A DNA stretch of 64,000 nucleotides from CAZGAQ01 sp964523405 (lineage in GTDB: Bacteria; Planctomycetota; Phycisphaerae; UBA1845; Fen-1342), in assembly GCA_964523405.1 (NCBI GenBank), contig CAZGAQ010000004.1:124001-188000 (forward strand). The letters run 5' to 3'. Of the stretch, positions 52,704 to 62,724 are shown piece by piece. The position numbers and the translations under genes were made by a program. The first letter of the stretch is position 1, and the number at the start of each line of letters is the position of its first letter. The notes beneath the pieces were generated by a model. The model was not told where the DNA came from. It did no database searches and saw only the letters and a list, made by a program, of their open reading frames with translations.

Positions 52704-53723
52704 ATGCGAAAGGCTGCTCCTGTGCGGACCAGCGGCTTTACCCTCGTGGAGCTGCTGGTCGTCATCGCGATCATCGCGCTGCTGATCGGCATCCTCGTGC
52801 CGACCGTGGCGGCCGTGCGGCGGACGGCCAAGAACAGCGCCAGCAACGTCGCGCTCCAGGCGCTCAGCACGGGGCTGGAGATGTTCAAGGGTGACGACCG
52901 GATCGGCGGAGCGTATCCGCCGTCGAGTTCGGACCAGTTCATGACGGTGGGCGGTCAGAAGGTCGGCAAAGCCAAGAGTCCGTACACGAATACTGTGGAT
53001 ACGCCGATCTCGGGGGCCGGCTTGCTCGTGTGGGCGCTGTCCGGGGCGGATCACCTGGGCTCGCCCGGTTTCAAGGCCTACGGCACCGCCACGGCTTGGA
53101 GCGCCTGCACCGGGTCGTACTACAACAGTGGCCAACCGACTAATAGCGACGCCTATGCGATTTATCCGGCGAGCGAGGCCAAGGCCGGTCAGCCGGTGCA
53201 TTCGCGCGCTGCCCAGTACGTTGAGCAGGGGCGTGTGAAGATCACCGCCGATGCCGATCCCGCGGACAATGCCGTCAATTTCCTGGTTCCCGGCGAGAGC
53301 GGTGGCCAAGTCCGCCCCTACCCCATGTTTCTCGACGGGTTTGGTTATCCGATCCTCTACTGGCGGGCGGATGCGGCCGGGCGGAAGATCGCCGATCAGG
53401 ACGTGTACGGCACGACCCCGGCGGCCGATCGGGGGATCTATCACTGGAGCGACAACGCCGCGCTCGTCAAGAATCTGGGCGCTGCCGATCCATGGCTCGA
53501 TCTGAGCGGCACCGGGCAGACCCACCGGCTCGATTGGCAGGATATCACGACGCAGGCGCCGGTGGACTTGCCCAATGACCGGTTCGCGACCTTCATCCGC
53601 AACCCCGCCGTGCAGGCGAAGTACCAGCCCTATCGGGCGGATTCGTACATCCTGCTGTCGCCAGGAGCGGACGGCCTGTACGGCACCGGTGACGACGTGA
53701 CCAACTTCGGCGGGGGCAAGTGA
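52704..53723 (+). CDS. Prepilin-like protein 1 (GspG-type major pseudopilin)
   Basis: The protein has 339 residues, long for a GspG (about 140). ATG at 52704 follows AAAGGTG. The prepilin motif is classical: TSGFTLVELLVVIAIIALL, cleaved after the Gly by a prepilin peptidase, with Phe+1 and Glu+5. The hydrophobic helix then packs into the pilus core. The C-terminal end, LLSPGADGLYGTGDDVTNF, resembles the calcium-binding end of GspG proteins (GPDGxxGTxDD). It is therefore probably the main pseudopilin, with a large extra domain between. Confidence 0.85.
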   Translation: MRKAAPVRTSGFTLVELLVVIAIIALLIGILVPTVAAVRRTAKNSASNVALQALSTGLEMFKGDDRIGGAYPPSSSDQFMTVGGQKVGKAKSPYTNTVDTPISGAGLLVWALSGADHLGSPGFKAYGTATAWSACTGSYYNSGQPTNSDAYAIYPASEAKAGQPVHSRAAQYVEQGRVKITADADPADNAVNFLVPGESGGQVRPYPMFLDGFGYPILYWRADAAGRKIADQDVYGTTPAADRGIYHWSDNAALVKNLGAADPWLDLSGTGQTHRLDWQDITTQAPVDLPNDRFATFIRNPAVQAKYQPYRADSYILLSPGADGLYGTGDDVTNFGGGK

Positions 53724-54724
53724 TGCGCAGCGGGCGGACGGCAGCGCGACGCGGGCGGACCTGTGCGGCCGGCGGAGTGCGGCCGCGCGCGGCCTTCACG
53801 CTGATCGAGCTGCTCGTGGTCATCTCGGTGATCGGTCTGCTGATTGGCGCGATTGCCGTGGCCGGCGTGAGCATCATGCGGCGGCAGAAGGTGGAGATGA
53901 CCCGGACCATCATGCGGACGACGCTGATGGCGATCGAGCAATTTGCCGAGACGGATCCACTGAAGACCATTTATGACGCGAAGGGCAAGGAGACGTTTGG
54001 GCCCTATCCGCCGTATCAGTTGCACGGCTGGACCGGGACCGGCAACGTAAATCGTCCGGTGGCGGACGCCGTCGAGGCCTGGCAAGCACCGAGTCCATAT
54101 ACGCTGGCGAGCCGCCTGCAGCGCGATCTGAACGTCAACAGCGGCAGCGTGAACATCGCCAACGACCCGATTACCGATGACAACCGTGCCCTGTACACGT
54201 ACGTGAAGTTGTACAGCCCGGGTGGGCTCCAGCAGATTCCCGAGAGGTCGATCCACGGACTGAAGGTCGGCACGAGTGAATACGTGAACCCGACGGGCGG
54301 TGTGGCGACGGCCGGTACGGCGGGCATCGTTGACGTGCTCGGCATTCACGACGGGTGGGACGTGCCGCTGGATTACTTCCTGTACGTGAAACTCGAGTAC
54401 GCCCCGGACCCCGACCGTCCGACGCAAGGCCGCTGGCGCGTCGCCGAGCGTAAACCGGCGCTGCGGTCGCTAGGCATTACCCGAGAAGAGTACGACGCCG
54501 AGGTCGCCGGGACGGATGCGCCCGACCCCGGCAAGTGGATCTTCAGTGATCCGTTCCCGTCCCCGGCCGCCAATCCGAGCAACACGGCCTTTCGCAAGAC
54601 CGGTCAGTTGCCCGGCAACTCAGACAATGGACGCGCGCCGGGCTGGGCGCGGGCCGTCGGTGCGGGCGACCTGAAGACGACACTCGACGCGGCCGATCCC
54701 GGCGTGTTCGGCTACGTCCCGTAA
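53723..54724 (+). CDS. Prepilin-like protein 2
   Basis: The protein has 333 residues. The start at 53723 overlaps the stop of the previous gene (TGATG), so the two are translationally coupled. The N-terminus is a basic leader, then RAAFTLIELLVVISVIGLL. It has Glu+5 but Ala, not Gly, at the position before the cleavage site. After the helix comes a large soluble domain with no recognised fold. It is probably a GspG/GspH-type pseudopilin from its position. Confidence 0.75.
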   Translation: MRSGRTAARRGRTCAAGGVRPRAAFTLIELLVVISVIGLLIGAIAVAGVSIMRRQKVEMTRTIMRTTLMAIEQFAETDPLKTIYDAKGKETFGPYPPYQLHGWTGTGNVNRPVADAVEAWQAPSPYTLASRLQRDLNVNSGSVNIANDPITDDNRALYTYVKLYSPGGLQQIPERSIHGLKVGTSEYVNPTGGVATAGTAGIVDVLGIHDGWDVPLDYFLYVKLEYAPDPDRPTQGRWRVAERKPALRSLGITREEYDAEVAGTDAPDPGKWIFSDPFPSPAANPSNTAFRKTGQLPGNSDNGRAPGWARAVGAGDLKTTLDAADPGVFGYVP

Positions 54725-54781
54725 CCGGGCGTAACCGCGCGCAGACAGATGGCGGCGCCTTAGAATGGAAGTGCTCGCTGG

Positions 54782-55729
54782 ATGAGCTTTTGGAGCGACG
54801 CGTTGGCTAGTCGGTCTCACAAGTCGACCCGCATGCGGGGAACGACCCCCCTGCCGGGCCCGCGCGCGTTCACGGTCGTCGAATTACTCGTCGTGATGAC
54901 CGTGATTGTCATTATCCTCGCGCTCGCCATCCCGGGCCTAAGCGCCATGAATGCCGAGGCTCGCCTGAGCTCCGCCAATCAGATCATCAACGGCATGCTC
55001 ACCCGGGCCTATTACCTCTCCCAGGCCGAAACGACCATGACCGCCGTGCGCTTCCTGCCCTCCGAGTGGGACACGGCGAAGGATGGGACGACGGCGGCGG
55101 CCGGACGGCAGCGGATCGCCATCTATCGATATGTGGGGGCGACGGACCGCGAGTCGGGGGGCGGCTTTGTCGTGAAGTTTGACGAGTACTTCAAGAAGAC
55201 CGAGGAAATCCCCTCGGCGGAGCTGGCGGACGGGGTATGGGTGGCGCCGCTGGAGGCGCTGTCGGGCGAGTCGGTCAAGCTGCCACCGGACAATGTGCCG
55301 TGCAACCCGCTCGGGCAGGAGCTCGTGCTTACCGGTGACGCTGGTACGTTCGTCATGGACGCCGGCCGCACCAGCGGATACACGCCGAGCTTTCTGAACG
55401 CGGATGATTTCCTGTTGGTTTTTGACCCGCAGAGCGGCCTGCGCGGCGGCATCCCGCAGGCCTATCGTCTGCGGTCGTACGCGCCGACGAGCGCGATCGG
55501 TCCGGCTGAAGTGGCTTGCGAGAATCCTACGGCGCCGGATTCGGCGGGAGTCTCGGGCAACCGGTACTACCAGCGCTATGGTTTCAGCGGCGTGATTGCG
55601 TACTCGCGCGAGGGCTTCCTGGCGCAGACCTCGCCGGCCAGTCGCCAGGAGTATCTGCGGGAAAAAGGGCGCGCCTTTTTGGCGCATCGCTTTGGCGGGG
55701 GACTGATTCGGGCCGGTCAAGGCTCGTGA
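54782..55729 (+). CDS. Prepilin-like protein 3 (GspH-type)
   Basis: The protein has 315 residues. ATG at 54782 follows a GGAAG site. The prepilin motif is GPRAFTVVELLVVMTVIVII, with Ala at -1 and Glu at +5. The helix is followed by MNAEARLSSANQIINGMLTR, then a soluble domain. The order and the GspH-like alignment suggest a minor pseudopilin. Confidence 0.75.
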   Translation: MSFWSDALASRSHKSTRMRGTTPLPGPRAFTVVELLVVMTVIVIILALAIPGLSAMNAEARLSSANQIINGMLTRAYYLSQAETTMTAVRFLPSEWDTAKDGTTAAAGRQRIAIYRYVGATDRESGGGFVVKFDEYFKKTEEIPSAELADGVWVAPLEALSGESVKLPPDNVPCNPLGQELVLTGDAGTFVMDAGRTSGYTPSFLNADDFLLVFDPQSGLRGGIPQAYRLRSYAPTSAIGPAEVACENPTAPDSAGVSGNRYYQRYGFSGVIAYSREGFLAQTSPASRQEYLREKGRAFLAHRFGGGLIRAGQGS

Positions 55730-55745
55730 GCGCTGAGGTGACGGC

Positions 55746-57233
55746 ATGTGGCCGTGGGATGAAAACAAGCAACTGACTCGCGCCGGTGGGCGCGGCGCGC
55801 GGCGGGGTGGGCCGCGGGCGGCGCGCGCCTTCAGCCTGGCGGAGTTGATGATTGCGCTGGCGATTCTGGGGATGGGGCTGCTGGTGATCGCGGCGGCGCT
55901 GCCGGCGGGAGCGCGCTATCAGAAGCAGTCGGCGGACATGGCCACCGGGGCGGCGGCGGCGGAGTCGGCGCTGGATTTGATCGAGCAGAATGTGTGCCGG
56001 CGGCAGCGGGCGCTGGATGCGAGCGACAACCTGGTGGCCCCGGTATTGTTCCAGCCGCGGAAGGCGACCGGCACGGGCTATCCGACCTACACCGTCGGGC
56101 AGGCGGTTGCTGCCCACGAGCCGTGGATCAAGGTGCGTCCGCTGTTCACACAGACGATCAACATGACGCCCGGGGCGGGCAACTACGGGGGCGACGTCTT
56201 TGACCCCAATAGCGGGCAGGAACGCAACTGGATCGAAGAAGCCATTGCGACATACGTTCGGCAATGGGGCGGGAATGTGGCGGAGCTGCAGGGGCTGGAA
56301 TACGACCCGCCCTCCGGAGCCGTGACCAAGACGCCCTGGATGCGTCCGGCCCTGCCGGCGCTGGCGCTGTTCTACCCGCCGGTGACGGCGGATCTGTTGC
56401 CGTATGACACGCTCAGCCAGCACGGGCACATTCGTACGCCGCGGGAGTTCCTGCCCATTGTGACGGGCAACGCCGCCCTCCAATATGCCGCGGCGGAGCG
56501 GACCGCGAGCGAGACGGCCAAGGCCCTGGAACGCACGATCGTCTGGACGGCGTTCTATCGCCGCGTTTCGTATCAGACCGGCAACGACCCCAGCATGTAC
56601 GAGGTGATCGTCGTGGCGTCGCGCCGGCCGACGATGCAGCACCGCTACCCGGTCCAGAACCCCGCCAGCGCCACGCTGAGCGGCAGCTCGTTCACCACGC
56701 AGCGCGCCGGAACCCGCAGCTCGTACTTCAACGTCGACACGGCCACGCCCATGCCCTGGCTGGTCTCGTTCCAGAGCTGGACGCCCACCCTCGTGCTGAA
56801 TACGGATTATGAAGACGTTGGCGGGGCGCGTGTGCTGAAAGACACGTTCAAGCGGAAACCACTGACATTCGTGGCGAGTTCTGAAGTCGGCCCGCTCTTG
56901 CCGCCGGGCAGCATCTTCATCCCCGCGGCGAACGACCTGGCCCCCCCGTTCTGCGGAGGGGCGCAGTTCTGCGGGTTTGTGCCCAGTGCGCCGGATGCGC
57001 TGCCGATCTTTGAGGTGGCCGAGCGCACCGAAAACACCAACGGCACGTTCAATATCACCGTCAAGGACAACGGCTACTACCCCTGGCTCAACAGCAAGCC
57101 GACTGACTACTGGCCGGTTTGGGTGATTCCGCCCGCGATCGAAGCGCTTGCGGGTGGGCAGCCCGCGTTCCCCGATCAATCCCCGGTGCTGGCGGTTGCC
57201 CGGCGCTATATCTGCATACGCGAGTTCCCGTAA
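55746..57233 (+). CDS. Prepilin-like protein 4 (GspI/PilV-type)
   Basis: The protein has 495 residues. ATG at 55746 follows GAGGTGACGG. The prepilin motif is RAARAFSLAELMIALAILGM, with Ala at -1, Phe at +1 and Glu at +5. The helix continues GMGLLVIAAALPAGARYQ. The large soluble part is rich in Asn, Gly and Tyr and has no recognised fold; its size is unusual for a GspI. The stop (TAA at 57231-57233) overlaps the next ATG. Confidence 0.75.
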   Translation: MWPWDENKQLTRAGGRGARRGGPRAARAFSLAELMIALAILGMGLLVIAAALPAGARYQKQSADMATGAAAAESALDLIEQNVCRRQRALDASDNLVAPVLFQPRKATGTGYPTYTVGQAVAAHEPWIKVRPLFTQTINMTPGAGNYGGDVFDPNSGQERNWIEEAIATYVRQWGGNVAELQGLEYDPPSGAVTKTPWMRPALPALALFYPPVTADLLPYDTLSQHGHIRTPREFLPIVTGNAALQYAAAERTASETAKALERTIVWTAFYRRVSYQTGNDPSMYEVIVVASRRPTMQHRYPVQNPASATLSGSSFTTQRAGTRSSYFNVDTATPMPWLVSFQSWTPTLVLNTDYEDVGGARVLKDTFKRKPLTFVASSEVGPLLPPGSIFIPAANDLAPPFCGGAQFCGFVPSAPDALPIFEVAERTENTNGTFNITVKDNGYYPWLNSKPTDYWPVWVIPPAIEALAGGQPAFPDQSPVLAVARRYICIREFP

Positions 57234-58813
57234 TGGCACAGATGCGCGCGACGAGCCTGGCCCCGCGGCAAACCGTCGGAATCCACCGACGGAGCTTCAC
57301 GCTGGTAGAGATGCTGGTCTCGCTGGCGGTGCTGACCTTGGCACTGACAGCCGTCGGCGCGGTGTTTACCGTGACCACGAAGGCGGTGGGGCAATCGGCC
57401 GCGCACAGCGAGATGCAGAACTGGCTGCGGCAGTTCATGGATCAGCTCCAGGAGGATTTGCGTTACTGCGAGCCGTCCAAGAGCGTCCTCGTTATCCGTG
57501 GGCGCACGCAGGCGGCGGCGCTGACCGAGACCGACCGTCAGGCGAAGAAGTACTATCGTGAGCTCGTGGGCGACCTCAAGGGCGTGCCGGCCGGATATGA
57601 CCCGGTTTTCGACCAGCATGTCGACAACTACGGGTCCAGCAACCCCCTGCCGCAGTACAGCGATCCGCGGGCCGACATCCTCATGTTCATCTCGAATCGC
57701 CCGACCGTTTCGCAGGCTCCGGTAGCGGACCCGCCGAACTGGACGATGGCGCAGGTACTCGCCAATGGCGCCAAGATCGCGCCGATTCAGGTGGTGTACG
57801 GGCACGCGGCGCTGGCGCAGGCCATCCGGAACGGCACGTATGCCGACGGCACGCCGAAGTACGACTATCCCGGGATCAATGAACGGACGGATATCGAGCC
57901 GCGCAACGTCTCCACGCCTGCGGAGGAGATCAGTCCGCTGCCGGCCAACCGCTGGCAACTGGCGCGGCGCGCCGTGATTCTGGATGGTGTGCCGCCGCGC
58001 CCGGGCGATGTCCCCGCGTACACGTTCAACCAGAACTACGATGCTCCGCGCCTGCTGTTCTGCCGAGCCGACTCGCCGAGCAGCGCCTACGTGGCCCCCC
58101 CGCAAGGTGGCGACGTCGCCCGCGTGAGCCTGCCGACCCTGCTCGAGTTGTTTGAGCCGGAGTCGATGAGCGCGCCGCTCAGAGGGGCGGCGTTGGTCAT
58201 CCCCTACCAGAACATCGAGGTCCCGTCGCAGTGGTCTGCGGATATTCGCACGACCATCCGCCAGTTGCTGTATCCCGGCTGGACCCAGGGGCGCGACTGG
58301 CGCCCCCATCACGTCGCGACGATTCTGGAGGATGTTCCGCCGGAGCTGCGTTCGAACTCGAACTTGCGGGCGCTGCCGGGCTGCGTGTGGTTCCAGGTAG
58401 AGTTCCTGATGGGCGAAGACCCGCGCAACAGCCTGGAGTACACCCCGCCCGCTCCGAATACGATTCCCGGAAACCCGAACCCGAGTCAGCGCGGGGAGCT
58501 GATGCGTTGGGTGTCGGCCGAAGTCGGGCAGACGTATCTCTTCGTCCCCGACACCGAGGCGAATCGGGCGTTGGTGGCGGCGCAGGTGAACACGACCGGT
58601 ACCAGCGGCAGCACGTTCGCCGAGGATACGCGCCTCGCGACGTTCGCTCGCAAAGACCAGAACGCGAGCGCCCAGTGGGACAAAGCCGACGCCATTCCAC
58701 AGCGGATCATCCGCATGTGGCCATACGCAATTCGCGTGACCGTAAGAGCTTACGACAGCCGGGGACGGCTTGACCGGCCAATCGTGCGGAGCATCGTTCA
58801 CCGGTTCGACTAG
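57233..58813 (+). CDS. Prepilin-like protein 5 (GspJ/PilW-type)
   Basis: The protein has 526 residues. The start at 57233 overlaps the preceding stop (TAATG). The prepilin motif is IHRRSFTLVEMLVSLAVLTL, with Ser at -1, Phe at +1 and Glu at +5. The segment after the helix reads VFTVTTKAVGQSAAHSEMQN. The soluble domain is large for a GspJ and has no recognised fold. This and the previous three genes form a tight run of pilin-like genes. Confidence 0.75.
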   Translation: MAQMRATSLAPRQTVGIHRRSFTLVEMLVSLAVLTLALTAVGAVFTVTTKAVGQSAAHSEMQNWLRQFMDQLQEDLRYCEPSKSVLVIRGRTQAAALTETDRQAKKYYRELVGDLKGVPAGYDPVFDQHVDNYGSSNPLPQYSDPRADILMFISNRPTVSQAPVADPPNWTMAQVLANGAKIAPIQVVYGHAALAQAIRNGTYADGTPKYDYPGINERTDIEPRNVSTPAEEISPLPANRWQLARRAVILDGVPPRPGDVPAYTFNQNYDAPRLLFCRADSPSSAYVAPPQGGDVARVSLPTLLELFEPESMSAPLRGAALVIPYQNIEVPSQWSADIRTTIRQLLYPGWTQGRDWRPHHVATILEDVPPELRSNSNLRALPGCVWFQVEFLMGEDPRNSLEYTPPAPNTIPGNPNPSQRGELMRWVSAEVGQTYLFVPDTEANRALVAAQVNTTGTSGSTFAEDTRLATFARKDQNASAQWDKADAIPQRIIRMWPYAIRVTVRAYDSRGRLDRPIVRSIVHRFD

Positions 58814-59091
58814 GCCGCGCCCCCTGGCAGGAGCGCCACGCGCGTCGGGCGGGTGCACCCGGTCGCGGCCCCAGGCCGTGGCCGTGTGCTCGTTGTTAGA
58901 GGACGGTCCCGCGGGGCGCGGTTGATCGGGGCCGGCGCCGGCCGGACGCAATCACTGGCGCGGTGGTCCGGCTGAGCCCTAAGCGCTGGTCCCGGATGGC
59001 GTTACCGGTCCGACGGTTGGGAGATTTGACCCCGGCCACACAATGATCGTGGTGAGAGACTTTGTCGCGGCCAACGGCCGCCGGGTGTGCG

Positions 59092-62000
59092 ATGATGCGA
59101 CTCCGCAAGCTGAAACGTGGCACGGTCCTGGTGATGATCGTGGGTCTGCTCGCGATGCTGTTCATGCTCGTGTCGGCCTACATCACGCTGGCACGGTTTG
59201 ACCGGCAGATCACGCGGCAGGTGTCGCGCGGGCAGAAGACGGAGCAGATGATCCGAGCGCTGCAGGACCTGGTCGCGGGGCAGATCGGGCAGAGCGGCAT
59301 CGGCGGCAACGCGGGCTACGCCGGGATTCCGGGGCAGGCGGGGACGACGTGGCTGGCGGCGCCGGAGATCGTGCGGAATCCGGACGTCGACGTGGACGCG
59401 GCCAATCCGGGCGACTACGCGTATCCGGCGGTGTCGAACCTGAGTGGACGGTCCTCGGGCGCGAAGAAGCTGACGCAGTTGATGCGGGACTACGACGATA
59501 CGGACAACGCGGAAGCCCGGGTGCTCCCGGCGGGTACGGGGAGCAACGCGACCACCGTCGGAAATGCCCGCGAGCCCTTCATGGACGCGACCGGTGCCGG
59601 CATTTCCGATTCCAGTTTTGTGGATGTGGCGCTGGGCACGGAGATGGCCAACACGATGTCCGGGCAGACCGTGTCGGTCACCAAGAGCGGCGCGGGCCTC
59701 AACCCCAGCGACCTGCGGAGCAACGCGGCGCCGGGCACGCTGGAATCCGCGAACTACCTGGGCTGGCAGCGGTTCGACGCGGAAGCCCGCTACCAGACTC
59801 CGGTGCGCGTGGAGGGTCACGGCGGCAAGGTGCTGATCGGATTGCCGAAAGACCCGGCCGGCAGCGCCCAGTGGAACCGGCAGTTCATCTACAACCAGTT
59901 CAACTGGATCAAGTCGGTCGCGGACAATCGCGACTATCTGGGTAAGCGTCCCGGAGCGGTGAGCGATATCACCTCGGATGAGTACCTGCTCGACAGCGTC
60001 TGGAACTCGCGCACGCTGATCGAGCCCCTGCTGCGGCAACGCGGCGGCCTGCTCGCGGGCCAGCGCGGCGCGGACCCCGCGTATGTGCCCCCCGCACTGG
60101 CGGCGCTGCAGGAGCGTTTCTACAACACCTTGCTTCCGTCGTACGCGACCCGCGTCGGCACAGACAAGGCGTGGCAGCGTTTCAACCTGACCAGCAGTCA
60201 GGACTGGAAGGCCTGGGCCAAGGCGATGACGGTTGACCCGGCCCCGTTGTCCGTACAGACCTGGAGCGGCACGCCGACCACCTACGCCGCGCGGCGCAAT
60301 CTCACCACCGAGAACAACAGCGACGACCTGGCGCGGAAAGAAAACACGGATGTCCCCACGGCGGCTGAGCCCGGCCTGTATTCCGGGCAGTTGAAGTTCT
60401 ATCTTGGTCGCATCCGGCGCGCGTATGACGAAGACGCGACCGGGCAGTCCGGTACGCACCAGTTCCTGCACCCCGGAATCGTCCGCGAACTGGTGACTTA
60501 CTACGCCGAACTGCTCCGGCCCTACCCCGAGCCGACCATCAACGCGAATCTGGGCATCATTTCCAAGCGCAAGCAGGCGTTCATGCTCGCGGTGAACACC
60601 GTGCAGTTTGCCGCGCGCCGCATGGAGTCCGGCCGGATCGATCGTGCGTGGATCACGGATGGCGACGATGTGTACGTCGGCTATGGCCCCCAGCCGTTTA
60701 TCACGCAGGTCATCGCCTGCCGTACCAAGGACGACCCGAACGATATTGCGCTGGCGATTGAGTTGTACAATCCGAACGAGCCGGATCCGGTCGGGTTCAG
60801 CGGCGCCGCCCAGTACAGCCAGAATCTGTACCTGCCGCAGTTCGCCATTTCGCTGCAGAGCGAAAGCCCGAAGATTCCGAATCCGGCGCATTTCCGGGCG
60901 CTCGACCCCACCAGCGCCAGCGTGGCGAACATGCCGGAGTACATGCCGGGGCGGAGCTTCAAGACCATCATCATCAATGCGGGCGGCGGCAACACGTACT
61001 TCGAAAACCACATCGTCAACGGCCAGTCTCTGCCGCGCATCATCGATCTGTCCGTGCCCACCGACGCGGGCAGCTCGAAGATCCACGTGCGTCTGCTGTG
61101 CCAGATGCTGACGAGCCCGGCGAGCCTGGGCGGGGGCCACGCGTGGGTTGAAGTGGACGAGTTCGAACTCGAGCGGCCGGCGAGCGCGCCATCCGCAAAC
61201 GACCCAAACGATCCCAACGCGATCGACCCCACGTGGACGGGCTCGTACGTCGACGCCTGGCGCGACACGGATCTGGTTGGTGAGGCAGGTAGCGGTGCGA
61301 GCTACTGGGGCAACTACGGCGGCGGAGCGGACTACGCCCGGTGGCGGTGCGTGGCGGCCGTGCGCCCGGTCCCGCCGACGGGCGGCACCGAACAGCACTA
61401 TGCGGACAAGCAGAATGATGCTGGCCTGCCGGACGACGCTGACAGTGGCGGTGACGGCAAGAGCCGGCTCGATCACCTGGGGCAGCCCGGACCCGACAAC
61501 CCGAATCTGGCCGGGACGGCCTTTGGTCCGCTGACGCCAATGGTCACGATGAGTGCGGGCACGGACAGCGTCTGGGTTCACGGCGCGAAGCGCCCGGCGT
61601 CTTTTCCGACGGTCGGGTTCATGGCCTTCATCCCGCGCTACGCCCACGAGGTCTCCACGGGCGGGTCTCTGCCCGGGAGCACGCCGATGGGACTGCTGCT
61701 CTATCGGCGCTGGTTCGGGCGCGGCTACACGACCCCCGTCGACTTCGGCCACATGCCGATCTTTGACAATCTCAACGGCAACAACAAGCAACTGCCCTGG
61801 GGCCTGATGGTGTTCGACTATTTCACGACGCTGGATCCCAAGGGCGTGGATCAGGCTGCGACTGCGACGGCCGACGACATCGATCCGTACCGCATTCCCG
61901 GGCGCATCGACATCAACACGGCGCCTTGGTACGTGCTGGCGGGGTTGCCGATGCTGGATGCGTCGGACCTGCTGCCCGCGTACGCAACCTTCACGAGCGC

Positions 62001-62724
62001 TGCGTCACCCGCGTTCTGGTCCTCGGCAGCGGGTGTGCTGTTCGGCTCCGGTGCCGACAGCACGCCGCGCGTCTCGTCGGTGACGACGGCCGGCTCCAGT
62101 ACCAATCTCCTGAATTGGGGGCGTGTCGGGCCCGTCGCCGGCAAGGCGATGGCGGCCTACCGGGACCGGGTTCCCTACGTGAAGCTGGATACGAACGAGG
62201 GTGGTCTGTTCTATTACGCGTATGGCCGCAACACCGCCACCGTGAGTGGCGTGTCGCTGCATACCTGGCGCGACTCGAGCCGCTACGGGCCGATTCGCGG
62301 CCAGGATGAAGCGACGCCGACGCAGTTCGGCTTCCTCTCGCTGGGCGAGCTGGTCAACGTGCCGGGCATGGATGGGAATGACAGCAGCTATGACGCGGCC
62401 GGGCGCGGCGACTATGTGCGCGCCGTCAGCCTGTTGGCCCGCCTGGACACGCACTTTCTGACCACGCGCAGCAACACGTTCACGATCTACACGACGCTCG
62501 TGGACCGCCGCAATCCGCAGGCCTCCGTGCGCTCGCAGGTGACCATCGACCGCAGCAAGCTCCTGCCGCGCCTCGTGTGGCAGGACACGAACAACAACGG
62601 GATCATGGATCCGCCGGTGGGCAACACGACGGATGACGTGTATACGACGATCCAGAATACGGGCGATCCGGAAATCATCGGCGACCGCGAAATCGGCTAC
62701 TACAACACGCGCTACGACAACTAG
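59092..62724 (+). CDS. Very large GspK-like minor pseudopilin
   Basis: The protein has 1,210 residues, against about 330 for usual GspK. The start at 59092 has no strong ribosome-binding site, and an adjacent ATG at 59095 is an alternative. The N-terminus KRGTVLVMIVGLLAMLFML looks like a prepilin signal with Gly before the cleavage site but no Glu at +5; lack of Glu5 is a known GspK trait. Near residue 930-955, GRIDINTAPWYVLAGLPML matches the SAM/helix-hairpin segment of GspK (NxNTAxxxVLxxLP). The rest is a large soluble region without known fold. It would sit at the tip of the pseudopilus. A 278-bp gap without a gene precedes it. Confidence 0.8.
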   Translation: MMRLRKLKRGTVLVMIVGLLAMLFMLVSAYITLARFDRQITRQVSRGQKTEQMIRALQDLVAGQIGQSGIGGNAGYAGIPGQAGTTWLAAPEIVRNPDVDVDAANPGDYAYPAVSNLSGRSSGAKKLTQLMRDYDDTDNAEARVLPAGTGSNATTVGNAREPFMDATGAGISDSSFVDVALGTEMANTMSGQTVSVTKSGAGLNPSDLRSNAAPGTLESANYLGWQRFDAEARYQTPVRVEGHGGKVLIGLPKDPAGSAQWNRQFIYNQFNWIKSVADNRDYLGKRPGAVSDITSDEYLLDSVWNSRTLIEPLLRQRGGLLAGQRGADPAYVPPALAALQERFYNTLLPSYATRVGTDKAWQRFNLTSSQDWKAWAKAMTVDPAPLSVQTWSGTPTTYAARRNLTTENNSDDLARKENTDVPTAAEPGLYSGQLKFYLGRIRRAYDEDATGQSGTHQFLHPGIVRELVTYYAELLRPYPEPTINANLGIISKRKQAFMLAVNTVQFAARRMESGRIDRAWITDGDDVYVGYGPQPFITQVIACRTKDDPNDIALAIELYNPNEPDPVGFSGAAQYSQNLYLPQFAISLQSESPKIPNPAHFRALDPTSASVANMPEYMPGRSFKTIIINAGGGNTYFENHIVNGQSLPRIIDLSVPTDAGSSKIHVRLLCQMLTSPASLGGGHAWVEVDEFELERPASAPSANDPNDPNAIDPTWTGSYVDAWRDTDLVGEAGSGASYWGNYGGGADYARWRCVAAVRPVPPTGGTEQHYADKQNDAGLPDDADSGGDGKSRLDHLGQPGPDNPNLAGTAFGPLTPMVTMSAGTDSVWVHGAKRPASFPTVGFMAFIPRYAHEVSTGGSLPGSTPMGLLLYRRWFGRGYTTPVDFGHMPIFDNLNGNNKQLPWGLMVFDYFTTLDPKGVDQAATATADDIDPYRIPGRIDINTAPWYVLAGLPMLDASDLLPAYATFTSAASPAFWSSAAGVLFGSGADSTPRVSSVTTAGSSTNLLNWGRVGPVAGKAMAAYRDRVPYVKLDTNEGGLFYYAYGRNTATVSGVSLHTWRDSSRYGPIRGQDEATPTQFGFLSLGELVNVPGMDGNDSSYDAAGRGDYVRAVSLLARLDTHFLTTRSNTFTIYTTLVDRRNPQASVRSQVTIDRSKLLPRLVWQDTNNNGIMDPPVGNTTDDVYTTIQNTGDPEIIGDREIGYYNTRYDN

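Noticed and set aside
59002..61791. A 929-residue frame opposite the GspK-like gene
   Set aside because: Arg/Val/His-rich composition and no motifs; the plus strand has the GspK landmark.
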